Positions 39,581 through 51,125 are shown, counted from the first letter of the stretch. The stretch is 64,000 bases of DNA from Batillaria attramentaria (GCA_018292915.2 JACVVK020000448.1:492501-556500); one strand, 5' to 3'. The notes: generated by a model not told the origin, from the letters alone. Program-made: numbers and translations.

Positions 39581-40435
39581 AAATCGTCACGTGTGATAGA
39601 AGTGTACAGAATCTGTCCAAGATGACGATAGCGGCTACGTAGTGGGTCGATGATGATCAGAACAATGCCATCACCCAGACTCCTGCTACTGGGTTCACGA
39701 CAGTAGTGAACTCATAAGCAAGGGACGAGTTACGGGGAACAAATGATGCTCGTACTCACGGCAGCCATTGCTGGGTGCCCGGAATACCAGAGGCTGACTC
39801 CCAACCAGCCCCGCCCCTCTTTTTTATTATATTCCCACCGCCGGCAGCAACTGCTGCAACTCTTGCTGCCGCTTACGTCGGATTAGCTGGCACCAACCCC
39901 ACCAGCGCCTCTAACAACCACTCTTTACACACAGGGGGGGCTAAGCAAGTGACCAGCGCCAGTTCGATGGCCGACTGATGTAGAGGACCCGTCTGATTTT
40001 CGTGTGATAGGATCAGTTCAAGACAATTCACTGGGCGAGTTTGTGTGGAGAGTTTTTGGTCTCCTCTTTTGGGCAGTGGGTCAGATCGGTCCGCCGTGTC
40101 GTGCAGCATTTCGCTTTGGTCCTGTGGCGGGTCCTATTCCGCGTTAATCAGACGGGTCCGTTTTGTCGGCCTGATGCCGGTGTGACCGAGTCGGTCGCCT
40201 CGTACCTGCCCACTGTATCAGTCTCTTAAAATCCCATGCGAAAATCGCAGTTTTACTTAAAATCTCAGTTCAGATCACTAGAAGCCACTTCAAGCCAATT
40301 ATTATGCAATTTGCAGCGGTGTCGGGCCTAGCGGAGAGGGCACACGCCTTGCGTAATGGTGGCTTGATCAGGCTTCTACTGGTGTTTTATCATAATATAT
40401 AGTGGTGGGCAGGGGGTTACCGGCCGGTCGGGCTC
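39581..40435. other. Gene-free stretch, moderately GC-rich
   Basis: Includes GTGTGGAGAGTTTTTGGTCT-type unique DNA. The words GACGGGTCC/GGACCCGTC occur in opposite orientation at about 39,985 and 40,152, suggesting a further inverted-repeat element. No exon is supported. Confidence 0.4.
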
Positions 40436-40677
40436 GGGCCGGTGTCACAGGATATTTCGGAACCGGACGAATGGGAACCATTCCGATTTATCCTGACTCT
40501 AGTGACAGGATATTTGAAAAGCACCAGCATATTTCGGAACCGTCTAGAAGGTCATTAGCCCACATGAATTTTGTCTGCCAGGTGCGGGATAAATGGGGAT
40601 GGTTCCGAAATATCCTAGGATTTTTGGGAACCGGTTCCGATTTATCCTGGTTCCGAAATATTCTACGACACCGGCCC
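40436..40677. mobile_element. 242-bp palindromic MITE
   Basis: The left end GGGCCGGTGTCACAGGATAT pairs with the right end read in reverse, GGGCCGGTGTCGTAGAATAT. Both continue with TTCGGAACC. Internal ATAAATCGGAACC/GGTTCCGATTTAT words repeat in both orientations. No coding capacity. Confidence 0.8.
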
Positions 40678-41743
40678 TTCAGTCGTCAAATGTTTACACC
40701 CCGTGTGTTTCGCACATCGCCACCGGTTGCTTCTGCCGCTGCGTCTATCTCCTCCACCACCACCACCACCCCTCCCTTCTCTCGCCCCCTCCCCACCACC
40801 ACCACCACCAAATTCCACGGTTACTCGCGATCGTTTAGAGGACCCTATCGTTTGGGGTTTGGCCATCGGCGCCGCATCGCTGAGCATTTCTGTATCGCGG
40901 CGGTTGCGCGCGCGCACACACTCACGCGTACACACAGACAAAAACGAGAAAGCCATCCAGCGGGCATTCCACTGTAACCACGGCCACTAACAGTCTTCCC
41001 TGCCGGCGCTGTCTCTTTCTCTTTCTCAGTCTCAGTCGCGGCTTTTTACCACGGCAAGCACATACTACTACACTCACTCTGTTTTCGTGTGCGCACAGTC
41101 AGTAGTAGCGGACTTTCACTTTGAGTGTACTCTTGAGGGGGATTAGGCTTACTGGATCAATAGACAGCAGTGCAACATTGTTTTCTTTCCAACCCTTCTT
41201 CTGCTTGCATCAGCTGAAGCAAAAATACACCAGTTGCGCGTGGAAAAAAAAAAAGGAAAAATAAATCGTTGAGTCGACGCCTGCTGAAGCAAGAGGAAAA
41301 AAAAAAAAAAAAGTGGAGCGAAGTACAGCGGTGTGTATTTGCCACGCCGGTGCTCGCTAGCCTAGCAGGGATCACGTTCTTATTTTCCTAGCGCTTTCAC
41401 GTGGAATTTTTCACACTGTCTTTGCACAGGAGCTGTTTTTCAACCGACGCCAAGACTATTTGTGCGGCTGACTTCACACACGCACACACACGGACACTGA
41501 CTGACGCGCCGTAGCAGCGAACTTATAGTGTTTTGTGTCTCTCTGTCGGTGGTCCAGACCAAAAAGGTTTTGGGCGTGCTGTGAACAGAACAAACCGGAC
41601 AAGGAAAGGATCAGTTTCAGGTTGTGCACTGGTCAGAAAGTGTGTTGGTCAGTGTGTGTGTGTTGCTTTGCGTGTGTGACCACCGGATTGTGTTGGGAGT
41701 ACCGACGGATTCAGTATAAATTGGGAGTTCACTGGTCAGCAAG
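40678..41743. promoter_or_regulatory. Upstream region of candidate first exon
   Basis: CpG-containing DNA at 40,700-41,000 (with CACCAC and GTTGCGCGCGC runs), then 5'-UTR-like sequence up to the ATG at 41,744. TATAAA at 41,715-41,720 is too close to the ATG to be its TATA box. Assignment as promoter rests only on position. Confidence 0.35.
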
Positions 41744-41797
41744 ATGCTTTCACGACTCAGAGATTCGCTGCTGTGTTGCGTCCAGTCGAAAGCTATG
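41744..41797 (+). CDS. Candidate alternative first exon of the acidic protein gene
   Basis: ATG followed by 17 codons, MLSRLRDSLLCCVQSKAM, ending in phase 0 at a GTAGGT donor. The phase matches exon 2 of the acidic protein at 56,831, as does the 12-base first exon at 56,244. The peptide is hydrophobic-basic with two adjacent cysteines, the kind of N-terminus palmitoylated in GAP-43-like membrane proteins. An intron of 15 kb would be needed, which is large for this window but full of transposons. No homologue is recognised, and RNA evidence is lacking. Confidence 0.45.
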
Positions 41798-41810
41798 GTA
41801 GGTGTTGCAT

Positions 41811-41815
<5 letters not shown>

Positions 41816-41852
<37 letters not shown>

Positions 41853-41877
41853 AGTGTGACGGTGTGTGTGTGTGCAC

Positions 41878-41909
<32 letters not shown>
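41816..41909. repeat. (GT)n arrays
   Basis: GT runs at about 41,814-41,850 and 41,878-41,909 directly after the candidate donor at 41,798. Confidence 0.95.
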
Positions 41910-41911
<2 letters not shown>

Positions 41912-43039
41912 CCGGACAGAGAGAGTTTAGGGTGCGAGCATGGACACTGGTCAGTCGGTGTGGGCGTGTGTGTGTGTTCACTTTTCACTTCTTTAAGGTT
42001 GTAAACGGTCTTAGGACCTAGGTTAGCACGTGCCTGGCTTAGTGTCTTGTCTTGGGCCGCTGTACTGAGTCGCTGCTATGCCTTTGTGCCGGTCTATAGT
42101 GTTGACCGACTCGAGCGGAGACTGAAGGCTGTTTTTACGAACACCGCCGTGACCGGGCTGGGTGAATGCTTCATTGCGTGATCAGTTAAGTTCAGCGAAG
42201 CCGATTAGGCCTGGTTATTTGGGGGAGGGGGGGGGGGGGTGGTGCGGAGGCTGAGCCGGCCGGAGCCGGAGACAGCACATGACTGGTAGACGGCCGGTCA
42301 GGACTAGCACTGACATACTTCTAAAGTTATACTCGCATTACATTCTTACGTGCACGGCAATAAACTTGACACGGCCTAATCACAGACATGTACCAGCGTA
42401 AAGACCAGCAGAGAAGCAGTGATAGCCGAGTATTTGATTGCTCAGATCTATGTCTCTGGCCAGTGCTAGTGTACATGTAATATGACTTCCCCGGTCGCGG
42501 CCGTGTCCGTCAGTAAGTCCTGCTGACCATCATAAAGGACTGAGAAGAGTGAGAAGAAGACTGCATGCACACACACACACACACACACACTGACACACAC
42601 ACTGACACACACACACACACATTGAGACTGATGAGTGGGGTACCAAAAACCTAGTTAGCATCCGTTAACAAATACAGTAAACAGGTTTCCTCTTCGCACT
42701 GGAAATAACTATACAGCGAAACCACAAAATGTCAGCGAAGATTAGTAGGGCATGCAGAGTCGCTGTAACAGATGGGCCATTTACTACTTAGCGTTATCTA
42801 CCCTGCGGATATAGTCTTCAGTACTTCTCCTCAGCTTACAAAACCTTTCCTAGTGCCGGGCTTGGTCTTTTTTATTGTTAGATGTACCTATCTGTGTGCG
42901 TGCCAGTGTCTGACTATTTTGGCAAGTCAGTGCAGCCTTCACCACTGAGCAGACGGCTATGTTTTTTTTTTTCTACTGAGTGGGATTCAGCCAGTCACTG
43001 TCCTTGTAAGCTTGTGCCTCCCTGACTCGGATAGCTTGT
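41910..43039. other. Gene-free stretch
   Basis: G-run near 42,220-42,238 and (CA)n with TGACACAC interruptions at 42,570-42,620. No exon or recognised element. Confidence 0.5.
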
Positions 43040-43552
43040 ACAGTATGGCCAGAACCTTACTATACTAATTATATCCACTCAAGTTCAGTCAGTCATAGTG
43101 ATGCACTAGTACATGTACATCATGTTATGCGGCGAACCGGCCGCGGTCGGTATGGCCAAAACGTTACCACAGTTCATTAGCCCTTTTAGTCATAGTGACA
43201 CAATGCGGCCCGGCAGTCATGGTACGCGGCGAACCGTATGGCCAAAACTGACCGCTTCACTGACACTAGCCACTTCAGTCATAGTGATACATGAACATCA
43301 TGATACTCGGCGAACCGTATGACGAAACCCTTTCCAGAATAGCCAGTTCAGTCATAGTCAGTGACACAATCACACCATGGTAAGCGGCGAACCGGCCGCC
43401 GTATGGCCAAATCCTTACCACAGTGTACCAGCCATTTCAGTCATAGTGACGTATGCACATCATGGCATCCGGCGAGCTGCATGACCAAGCTGAAACCTTT
43501 CCACAATAGCCATTTCAGTCGTAGTGACACGCGTGGCATAGTAACTGTGGAC
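43040..43552. repeat. Diverged tandem repeat, about six 65-105-base units
   Basis: Units share GTATGGCCAAAAC, CACWAGCCATTTCAGTCATA-type, GTGACAC and CATGRTACGCGGCGAACC words. They start near 43,042, 43,153, 43,239, 43,319, 43,403 and 43,482. The order of words is constant although unit length varies. Confidence 0.75.
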
Positions 43553-43633
43553 TAGCCGGCTCCCACCCTAGCTGAGGTCAACACGACCATTACACGAGGT
43601 GTCCGCTCATTACCGTGCGCCTATATCCATTGA

Positions 43634-43831
43634 CCCTTTCACTGCCGCTGTCGCATTATTTCAGTAGGCCACCTGTTACATTAGTTGAAAAAGTTAAATC
43701 TGTATTTTCCAGTAGTTGGGGGGGGGGGGGAGCTCTTTGACGCAGTACAGGTTTTGAGTCCTGTTTACAGCAGAGTGACGTGAAGAGATGTTATCCGTGA
43801 GTGAACCGAAACGCGTCTGGCAGTTAAAGGG
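43634..43831. mobile_element. TTAA-type MITE, third family
   Basis: 198 bases with ends CCCTTTCACTGCC and, reversed, CCCTTTAACTGCC, bounded by TTGA at 43,630-43,633 and TTAA at 43,832-43,835. This end sequence is of a piggyBac-like kind; no transposase is present. Confidence 0.7.
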
Positions 43832-44831
43832 TTAAAACTGTGTTTCCAAATTTGCTGTTCACCACCTCTAAGCAGTGAATAATGAAGCATTTTCGGCAGG
43901 GGCCGGTCAAGTGAGTCATTTACACAGTTCTACCGGCGTACAACGGGAGACTGTCTAGGCACGACATCCAGTGAATGCCAAATTGATTAAGCGGAATGAA
44001 ATCCAAGGCGCTGGTCTGCGAGGTGAATCGATAGTAATAACATTATGCGGCCATGTCATGCTGTCTGGTCATGGTAATAACTTGGATTGTTGCCACACGA
44101 CGAGACTGATACGATAACAATTATGGGTGACACATTTCAGGTTGCTCATCCCCGCCGACGCGGACGCGGCCATGTAAGAAATGATATATTCTGAGTAACG
44201 ATAAGTGAGGTATCTGGTACTGATAGACAGACAGGCAAACTCAGTCGCAGAAAGGCAGACAGAACTGAACATGAGAGAACCTCTTCACTGACTTCGCTTT
44301 TGGCTTGGAAAATGGCATGAATGATCGACCGTAGCGTATATTGCTAAACTGTCGGCCATAGTCCCTGCCGCCGCATAGCAGTTTTGGCGATTCTGTACTG
44401 ACTCCGCGGGTTTCAAAATCTTGGCTAAAAGTACCAAAAAGAATCGATATCGTTCCTTTGAATGACAGTCAATTTAGACTGACGCGGAGCTGTACTGTCC
44501 ACGGCCGGCAGGGTAGGGCCGGGTTTCTCGTGTAACTTCGCCATTTTTTTTTTTTTGGTCAAACGAACCATGGTCCGTCAGTCAGCACTAGAGTCTCGTG
44601 CGTTTGCGAGATTTTAAAATCATGTCCGCGTACCGGCCGTGTCGCGTGCCACGTGGTATTTGGCCGCCTACCGCGGTTACGCCAGAACTTTAGTGACCAT
44701 TTTACCCAAAAAGATTGGAAGATTATGTAGGTACTTGTGGATCTCAGTGTTATGCGAACGACAGATCTTACAAACTCAGATTCAGTGCGTGAGCTGTCGC
44801 CTGCATGGACAGTGGGTGTCCCTGGGCCCGA

Positions 44832-45080
44832 ATGTCAAAGTCGAGGTTAATTTAACCCACGGCTACGGGCCTAACCCAGACTAGGAATTGTATTTAAAAC
44901 AAGGAGACGAAGAAAGGAAGAAATAAATCCTTCTGTAACGGCTTAGGCATCTTGCTGGAATGGACCCGCTTCCTGATTTAAAACAAAACAAAAAAAACAG
45001 AAAATTTAACCCTAGAGCTAGTTTAGTTCGAGGTTAGACTCTAACCCGGGACTAAAACCCCTAACCTCGACTTCTACATG
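44832..45080. mobile_element. Repeat family F (inverted-repeat MITE), copy 1
   Basis: Begins with AAAGTCGAGGTTAATTTAAC and ends with the inverted counterpart CCCCTAACCTCGACTTCTAC. A middle part with GTAACGGCTTAGGC and an AACAAAACA tract. Copy 2 is at about 50,383-50,665 and a short internally deleted copy at 50,009-50,075. Confidence 0.75.
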
Positions 45081-45403
45081 CGGAGCCTGGCCCCAACCTA
45101 TGTATGACAACCGCCCTGATAGTCTGGAGTTGTCAGTCACGCAGCCTCTTCAGTGTCTGCTTCGACACTCCCCTGTGACGGGCTTGAGGGCGTCGACCTC
45201 GGCGGATAAGAAATATTGGCGGCGGATTCGATTAGCTGTCTACAGCCGGAGAGTACAGCCGCCGTTCAGTTCGCCGGCTGTGCCATGAATCGTAGCGCGG
45301 CACTTTAAGTTTGTGACAGTACTAACTACACGTACATCAGCGGGATACTTGAAATCAGCCTCTCTCTCTCTCTCTCTCTCTGTGTTATGAACGAAGACTA
45401 GTA

Positions 45404-46729
45404 CGAGGGTCACCCCATAAGTTCGTGAATGTGAAAGAACAGATGACATCAAAAAATAATGTTTACGTCATCGTCACAAGCAATGTCATCATAGTTATGA
45501 GACAAAAATTCAGACTTCTACTCTCAGTCGTTTTTTTCCCTACGCGACGAAATGGAGGGTAAGGGTGATTCTTCAGAAGGAGGTGCAAATTTCCTCTCAA
45601 ACAGAGATTTAAGAGCCATGATGTATTACGATTTTATTCAAGGAAAGTCTTTCCAGGAAAGTTCTGAAATTTTGACCAGGTGTTTTGGTGACCAAGCTCC
45701 GTCGAGATCCATGGTCTACAAGTGGTTCAAGGAATTCCAGTTCGGGAGGAGGTCGTTAGAAGATAGTGACCGTTGCGGACGACCAATTTCCGTTACTACA
45801 GATGGGAACGTGAACGATGTCAAGACCCTAATTAAGGAAAACCCGCGAATCACAGAGGATGAGATAAAGGACACTTTGAACCTTTCCTCGGGCAGTTTGG
45901 ACAGAATTTTACGGTGCCATCTCTGTGTTCGGAAGCGTTGTGCGCGTTGGGTGCCCCACCAGCTGACAGAGGAACAAAAGAGGGCAAGGATCGAATGGTG
46001 CCTCTATATGCTTCGAAAATTCGACGGAGGAAGGTCAGATCGGGTCAGTAACATTGTTACTGGTGATGAAACATGTGTATCAGTATGATCCTGAAACAAA
46101 GCAGCAGTCCTCTGTATGTCTGTTTCCAGGGGAATCCCCCCCCACCCCCACCCCCCCCCTGTAAAATTCAAAAGATCGAGAAGTGTCTCGAAGCAAATGA
46201 TTGCTGTTTTCTTTGCAAAATCTGGCCACGTAGCCACCGTACCACTTCTGGAGAGGAAGACCGTCAATGCCGAATGGTACATCAACACGTGCCTGCCCAA
46301 GGTGTTTGAGGCTTGGAGTGCACGGCGCCCACGGACAGGTACCCGCCACCTACTCCTTCACCATGACAACGCCAGTGCTCACACGGCTGCTGCAACTTTG
46401 GACTTTCTACAAGAAAACCAGGTCCAGCTCGTCACTCATCCTCCGTATTCCCCTGACTTAGCCCCTTGTGACTTCTTTTTATTCCCTCTTGTTAAAAAAA
46501 GGAGCTGAAGGGAAAGGCGTTTGAAACAGTTGAAGATGTTCGAGCGTCTGTCGAGGGCCAGATTTCTGGTATACCAAAGTCGGTGTGGGCTGGATCAGTG
46601 GCTTCTTGGTTCAGACGGATGGAAAGCTGCATACAAGCTAACGGAGGATATTTCGAAAAACTGAGCTAGATAAGACTTTCCAGCATGCTCACATTTCGCC
46701 ACATTCACGAACTTACGGGGTGACCCTCG
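45404..46729 (+). mobile_element. Mariner transposon with intact terminal inverted repeats
   Basis: 1,326 bases bounded by TA at 45,402-45,403 and 46,730-46,731. Ends are near-perfect inverted repeats of about 28 bases: CGAGGGTCACCCCATAAGTT at the left and, reversed, CGAGGGTGACCCCGTAAG at the right. The transposase starts at 45,552 with a helix-turn-helix domain (MVYKWFKEFQFGRRSLEDSD). The mariner DDD triad can be seen as VTGDET, HHDNASAHT and YSPDLAPCDFFLFP. The frame is broken near 46,070, again in the C-rich stretch 46,138-46,160, and in the A-run at 46,494-46,500, so this copy is inactive. Confidence 0.95.
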
Positions 46730-46751
46730 TATTATTGCTTTCGGAAAGTCG

Positions 46752-46926
46752 GGGGCGAGCCGGCGGGTAGCCGAATGGTAGAGCGTTGGACTCTCAATGC
46801 TCGGGTCGTGAGTTCGAATCCCAGCTGGGGCCAAATATTTGTACTGGCCTTTTTCTCGTTGCTCCGTCTTCAATATCACCCTTATGTGGTGGAAAAGGAC
46901 CAGTTTAAAACTCCCAAACACCCCAC
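46752..46926 (+). mobile_element. SINE-A copy 11
   Basis: Nearly complete plus-strand SINE-A starting about 22 bases beyond the mariner element. Box A-like ATGGTAGAGCGTTGGACTC, box B-like GAGTTCGAATCCC, tail GTGGAAAAGGACCAGTTTAA. Confidence 0.88.
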
Positions 46927-47933
46927 CCCCGGTACTGCATTCTTTCGTCCTGAAGAATTTTTTTTTTTTTTTTTTATACTAGCCTACGGCCTAAACAGAC
47001 TAACCTGGCATCACCAAGGGACTTGAAAGTGGGCTGTTCTGTGCTTGTAAAAAAGGACTGTAGTATACGCTGTATCTCACAGCTTTTAGTCGACTTTTGC
47101 ACTGACAGCACCACAAGGTTAGTACTGAGCGCCACTCGACAGGATCAGACAATCGACCTTTCCACTGCAGGGGATGCTCCCTTCAACCAGATGCTTATCA
47201 GATCGATTGACTGATGATAACAGCAACAGAACGGAGCCGGTAAACCAACACAAACAAACCAAACCTAAACAAGCCTAACAGCTATCACTAATCCATACCT
47301 CTGTTGCCCTTTTCCTTGGGAGATTGTCCAAGTGTGCCGAGGTAGTACGGTGGAGGCATTGCTGACGCGTTCCCGACATACCCCGGTGTAACGTACACCG
47401 TTAGATTGCTTGCACGTGCATCGCGGTGTTTGGCGGCTTTGGGCTTGCGGTATCTTGTCAGTTAGTGTAGAGGGGAGGTCAGACTGAGTTAGGATGACGG
47501 GTGGGTTGGTGTGAGAGCTACTGGGTACGCCGACTGACTGATTCTGATCGGAAAGAAAAAGGTAGACTTGAAATGCCAGACGAACGGGGTAGCCACCGTG
47601 AACGACTGCCACGGCGATCAGTGGAATGGATAACGGTCGCTTCTTCTCCGAAAGTAGACGTGTGCCGGTGTGTGTGTGTGTGTGTGTGGTGGGGGTGGGG
47701 GGGGGGGGCGCAGGTCCGCGCGGGCCCTTTCAGTCCCGGCCAGCGCGGTAAAGGGCGGTAAGAAAGGGACAGATGATGATGATGCAGGAACGTTATCTTT
47801 TTCAACAGACAGACAAACCAAGATTTAAATTCATGTTGTGCCCATTGTGGGCCCATATCAGTCGCGGCAGTCGCGAGACTGAGTCTGTCTGCCGGTCGGT
47901 CTGTCTGGCTGCGTCTGTCTGTCTGTCTGTCTC
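46927..47933. other. Gene-free stretch
   Basis: T-run near 46,957-46,974, (GT)n and G-run 47,668-47,709, (CTGT)n near 47,915-47,932. No exon is supported. Confidence 0.5.
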
Positions 47934-48006
47934 TCTTGTGCTGGCTTTTTCATCGTTGCCCCGTCTTTGATATCACCCGTATGTGGTGGAAAAGGACGTT
48001 AAACCC
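47934..48006 (+). mobile_element. SINE-A copy 12, 5'-truncated
   Basis: Only the 3' half: TTGTGCTGGCTTTTTCATCG, TGCCCCGTCTTTGATATCAC, tail GTGGAAAAGGACGTTAAAC then a C-run. The truncation at the 5' end fits incomplete reverse transcription. Confidence 0.8.
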
Positions 48007-48424
48007 CCCCCCCCCCCCCTCTCTCTCTCTCGCGTGCGCCCGCATGGTCCCCCCCCCCCCAAATGTACATGTATAGAAACGCACTCTTACAGACAGACGA
48101 GTCATCGATCGAAATCATAGTGATATCATCATACTGCTGAGTCAGCAAGGAAGGCTAGACCAATACAGCCCAAGCAGCGGTTGACTTCTAATCTCTGCTG
48201 ACTCAGCGCCACCTGACTGACGACGGCCAGTCAGAGTCAGTATCAGCTGCTCATTAGGCACGACAAAATCGACCCGTGTGCACATATAGATCCCATTAAT
48301 GAAGTCAGTCCGTATAGTACTGAGTAGTGTGTTGTGTACTTAATATTGATACGTATTTGGTATCCGTTTATGCCTGAACTATTTTCTGGTGTTCTGGCGT
48401 ATCAATAGCGCCTGCTCAAACTCG

Positions 48425-48735
48425 ATTTAAAAAAGAAAAAGGACAAACAACAACAAACAACAAAAACAGCAACAAAAACAACAAAACCAAAAACTAAAAA
48501 AAAAAACCCCAACAAAACACAACAACCCAAAACAACAAAAAACAAAACAAACAAACCCAGCACAAAAAAAAACCAAACAAAAAAACCCCAGCAAACAAAA
48601 AACAACACCACGAACAACAACAACACAAGCAACAACAAAACCCAAAAACAACAACAGCAACGGAAAAAAAACCCCTCTAAACAACAACAACGACAACAAA
48701 CCAACAACTGCAACAGCAAAAAACAACACTGAACG
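48425..48735. repeat. A/C-only low-complexity stretch
   Basis: About 310 bases composed almost only of A and C, with AAC-type triplets. One strand is almost without T and G. The minus-strand open frames are low-complexity artefacts. Confidence 0.9.
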
Positions 48736-49929
48736 AAAAAAACGTGGTTGTGTTTTGTTGAAGTGGATAAGATTTTTCAAGAATTCAGACGACAAATAGC
48801 TGTTGACAGTTTAAAGAAGTAAGACCTCTACATCTTGAGCGATGAGCTTGAATCCGTAGCAACCACTGCACTCTACACCAAGGGCATTGCCTCCTATGAA
48901 ATCCGCTTAAATTATTTGTCTTCACCGTTGTGTTGAAAGTAAACGTCCAAACAGTGCATCCGTGCATGTTCTCTTCTCATTCCTTTCATTTCTGTGTTTT
49001 CTACAAGTATGTTTTCCGGCTCACAGGATAACGACCCGGTGAAAAGTCGGTAAAGCATATTTTTGTATTATGCCATCAACCCACTCGCCCTTTTAAACAA
49101 AATTTCCGTTACATCTTTTGTTGAAGGATTGGCTTTAATGCTAGCAGGCTTTTAAAGCCCATTATCGGCACACGTGCTTTCTCGGGAGATGCCAGCGTCG
49201 TATGAACGGCGTATTCCAACAGGCGGAAGCATTGTGGCAGAGGAAAGACAAACCGCAGGAAGAGATTTCTTTCGTTCGACGGTACATGATAAAATTGATT
49301 CTTCTAATGCACTGCCGGAGGGAGAGGCGCTGCGCGTGTGAGACAAACGAAAACATAAAGACATAGATCAGGAAAAGGACAATTGCACAAACATTACATT
49401 GTTCGTGTTTAGCTGCCCTAAGTGGATTTCGCAGCGAGAGACGAAAGGAAACCGTATCACGTGACTGGATCCCCCCCCCCCCCTCCACTCCAGCCCCCCC
49501 CTCCCCCTTCTTTCCTCCTCCCACAGGAAGATTGACTCCCGAACAATCATGATACAGTATTTTCTGCAGTTGGCCACAAGTTTGTTGGCAAGTTTTCAAA
49601 TTCAATAGACCTTTCCGACAGCCCCTAGGATATGTTGGCAGGGGCCACACGCGGTGCCGTTTCCTTTCCTTGTTGTATGCGGCAGCTTGCCACCCGTCTC
49701 CCAGAAGCGCGTTGGGAAAAGGGGGGGAAAAAGAGAAGAAGAAGAAAAAAAGTGTTCGATGGTCTGCTTTATCGACTTGAGTGACCGGTCTCATTGTTCC
49801 TGCATTGAAAGCTCGTGATGCCCCTAAGCTGCAGCGAGGTTTGGCCTGCTGTTGTATTGGCTAAAAATGCTCTTTCCGGAGAGGTCTGTTATGCACAGAC
49901 GTCTGAAGCTGTACTCACCGTCTAGTTCT
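48736..49929. other. Gene-free stretch
   Basis: C-runs at 49,472-49,484 and 49,494-49,506. A minus-strand frame at 49,162-49,794 lacks family resemblance and splice support. Confidence 0.45.
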
Positions 49930-50002
49930 TTGGGTCTACCGAATGGTAGAGCGCTGGACTTTCAATGCTCGGGTCGTGAGTTCGTATCTCGGCTGGGGCT
50001 CT
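49930..50002 (+). mobile_element. SINE-A copy 13, head only
   Basis: tRNA-like head (ACCGAATGGTAGAGCGCTGG, GAGTTCGTATCTCGGCTGGG) that stops abruptly where a family F fragment begins at about 50,005. Confidence 0.8.
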
Positions 50003-50665
50003 AGCTCGAGGTTAGACTCTAACCCGGGGCTAAACTCCCTAACCCCGACTTTTACATGCGGGCCCTGTACTGTACCACCATGCCAAATCCATGTCCGTAT
50101 TTCTCGTGATAATGTCCGTAATTACGTATCGGGCGGCCATGCCGTGACCGGACTCCCTACGGCCGACAATTCAGATATTACCCTACAGATGGCTCTCTTT
50201 GTTGGCCTTTTTGTCCATGATGGATAGTGTTGCCGATCATCATTTCCATTTCATCGATTCACACGCGCAGCCTCATCCTTCAGTCGTGCGTATGCATAAT
50301 TTTGCAATTGCTCGAAAACGACGGAGTAACATTGAAAGTGGTAGAGATGGTTTTGACTTTGATTTCTCAGTGCCCATGGAAAACTCGAGGTTAATTTAAC
50401 CCACGGCTGTGGGCGTAACCCAGACTAGAACAAAAGAAACCTAAAATCAAAATTAAATAAAATAGCAAGCGAAGAAAGGGGAAAAAAACAAAAGCTTCCT
50501 TCTATTACGGCGTAGGCGCCATGGTGGAATGGACAGCTTCCTGATTAAAAAACAAAACAAAACAACAACAACAGAAAATTTAACCCTAGAGCTAGTATAG
50601 TTCGAAGTTAGGCTTTAACCCTTGGCTAAAATCCCTAACCTCGACTTTTACATGCGGGTCCAGCT
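50003..50665. mobile_element. Repeat family F, short copy and copy 2
   Basis: A short copy at about 50,009-50,075 (CGAGGTTAGACTCTAACCCG, ACCCCGACTTTTACATGCGG) and a full copy at about 50,383-50,665 from CTCGAGGTTAATTTAACCCA to CCTCGACTTTTACATGCGG. Shares an AACAAAACAAC-rich middle with copy 1 at 44,832. Confidence 0.75.
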
Positions 50666-50689
50666 GTCCCGGTGTAACAGGCCGGAGTA

Positions 50690-51125
50690 CACCCCTGGCT
50701 ACTTTATACCCTCGGGTATAAAGTAGCCTAGGCCGGTTCAACCCCCTGGGTATAGATCAGCCCAGGCCGGATTCAGAGTACACCCAGGGGTATAGTCTGG
50801 GCTAGGCCAGTTTATACCGGGGGGGGGGGGGGGGGTATTAAGTGGGCTAGGCCAGTTTATACGGGGGTGGGGGGGGTGGGGGGGATAGTCTGGGCTAGGC
50901 CTGTTTATACAGGGGGGAGGGGGGGTTATAGTCTGGGCTAGGCCAGTTTATGCAAGGGATAGTCTGGGCTAGGCCAGTTTATACGGGGGGGGGGGGGGGG
51001 GGGTTAGTCTGGGCTAGGCCAGTTTATGCAAGGGGATAGTCTGGGCTAGGCCAGTTTATACGGGGGGATAGTCTGGGCGAGGCCAGTTTATACTCCAGGC
51101 GGGGTATAATCTGGACTGCTACACC
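50690..51125. repeat. G-rich minisatellite
   Basis: About ten units carrying ATAGTCTGGGCTAGGCCAGT + TTATAC followed by a G-run of variable length (up to about 20). Spacing varies with the G-run. The first units at 50,690-50,790 are more diverged and include the palindrome-like TACTTTATACCC/GGGTATAAAGTA. Confidence 0.92.

Noticed and set aside
41715..41720. TATAAA as the TATA box of the 41,744 first exon
   Set aside because: It lies only about 28 bases before the ATG, so the start site would fall at or after the ATG.
48402..48795. Hydrophobic minus-strand open frames resembling membrane proteins
   Set aside because: Phe/Val/Leu/Cys content comes from translating T/G low-complexity DNA, the complement of an A/C-only stretch.
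49162..49794. 210-codon minus-strand open frame
   Set aside because: It contains T-run-derived poly-Phe, Gly-rich simple sequence and no recognisable domain or splice context.
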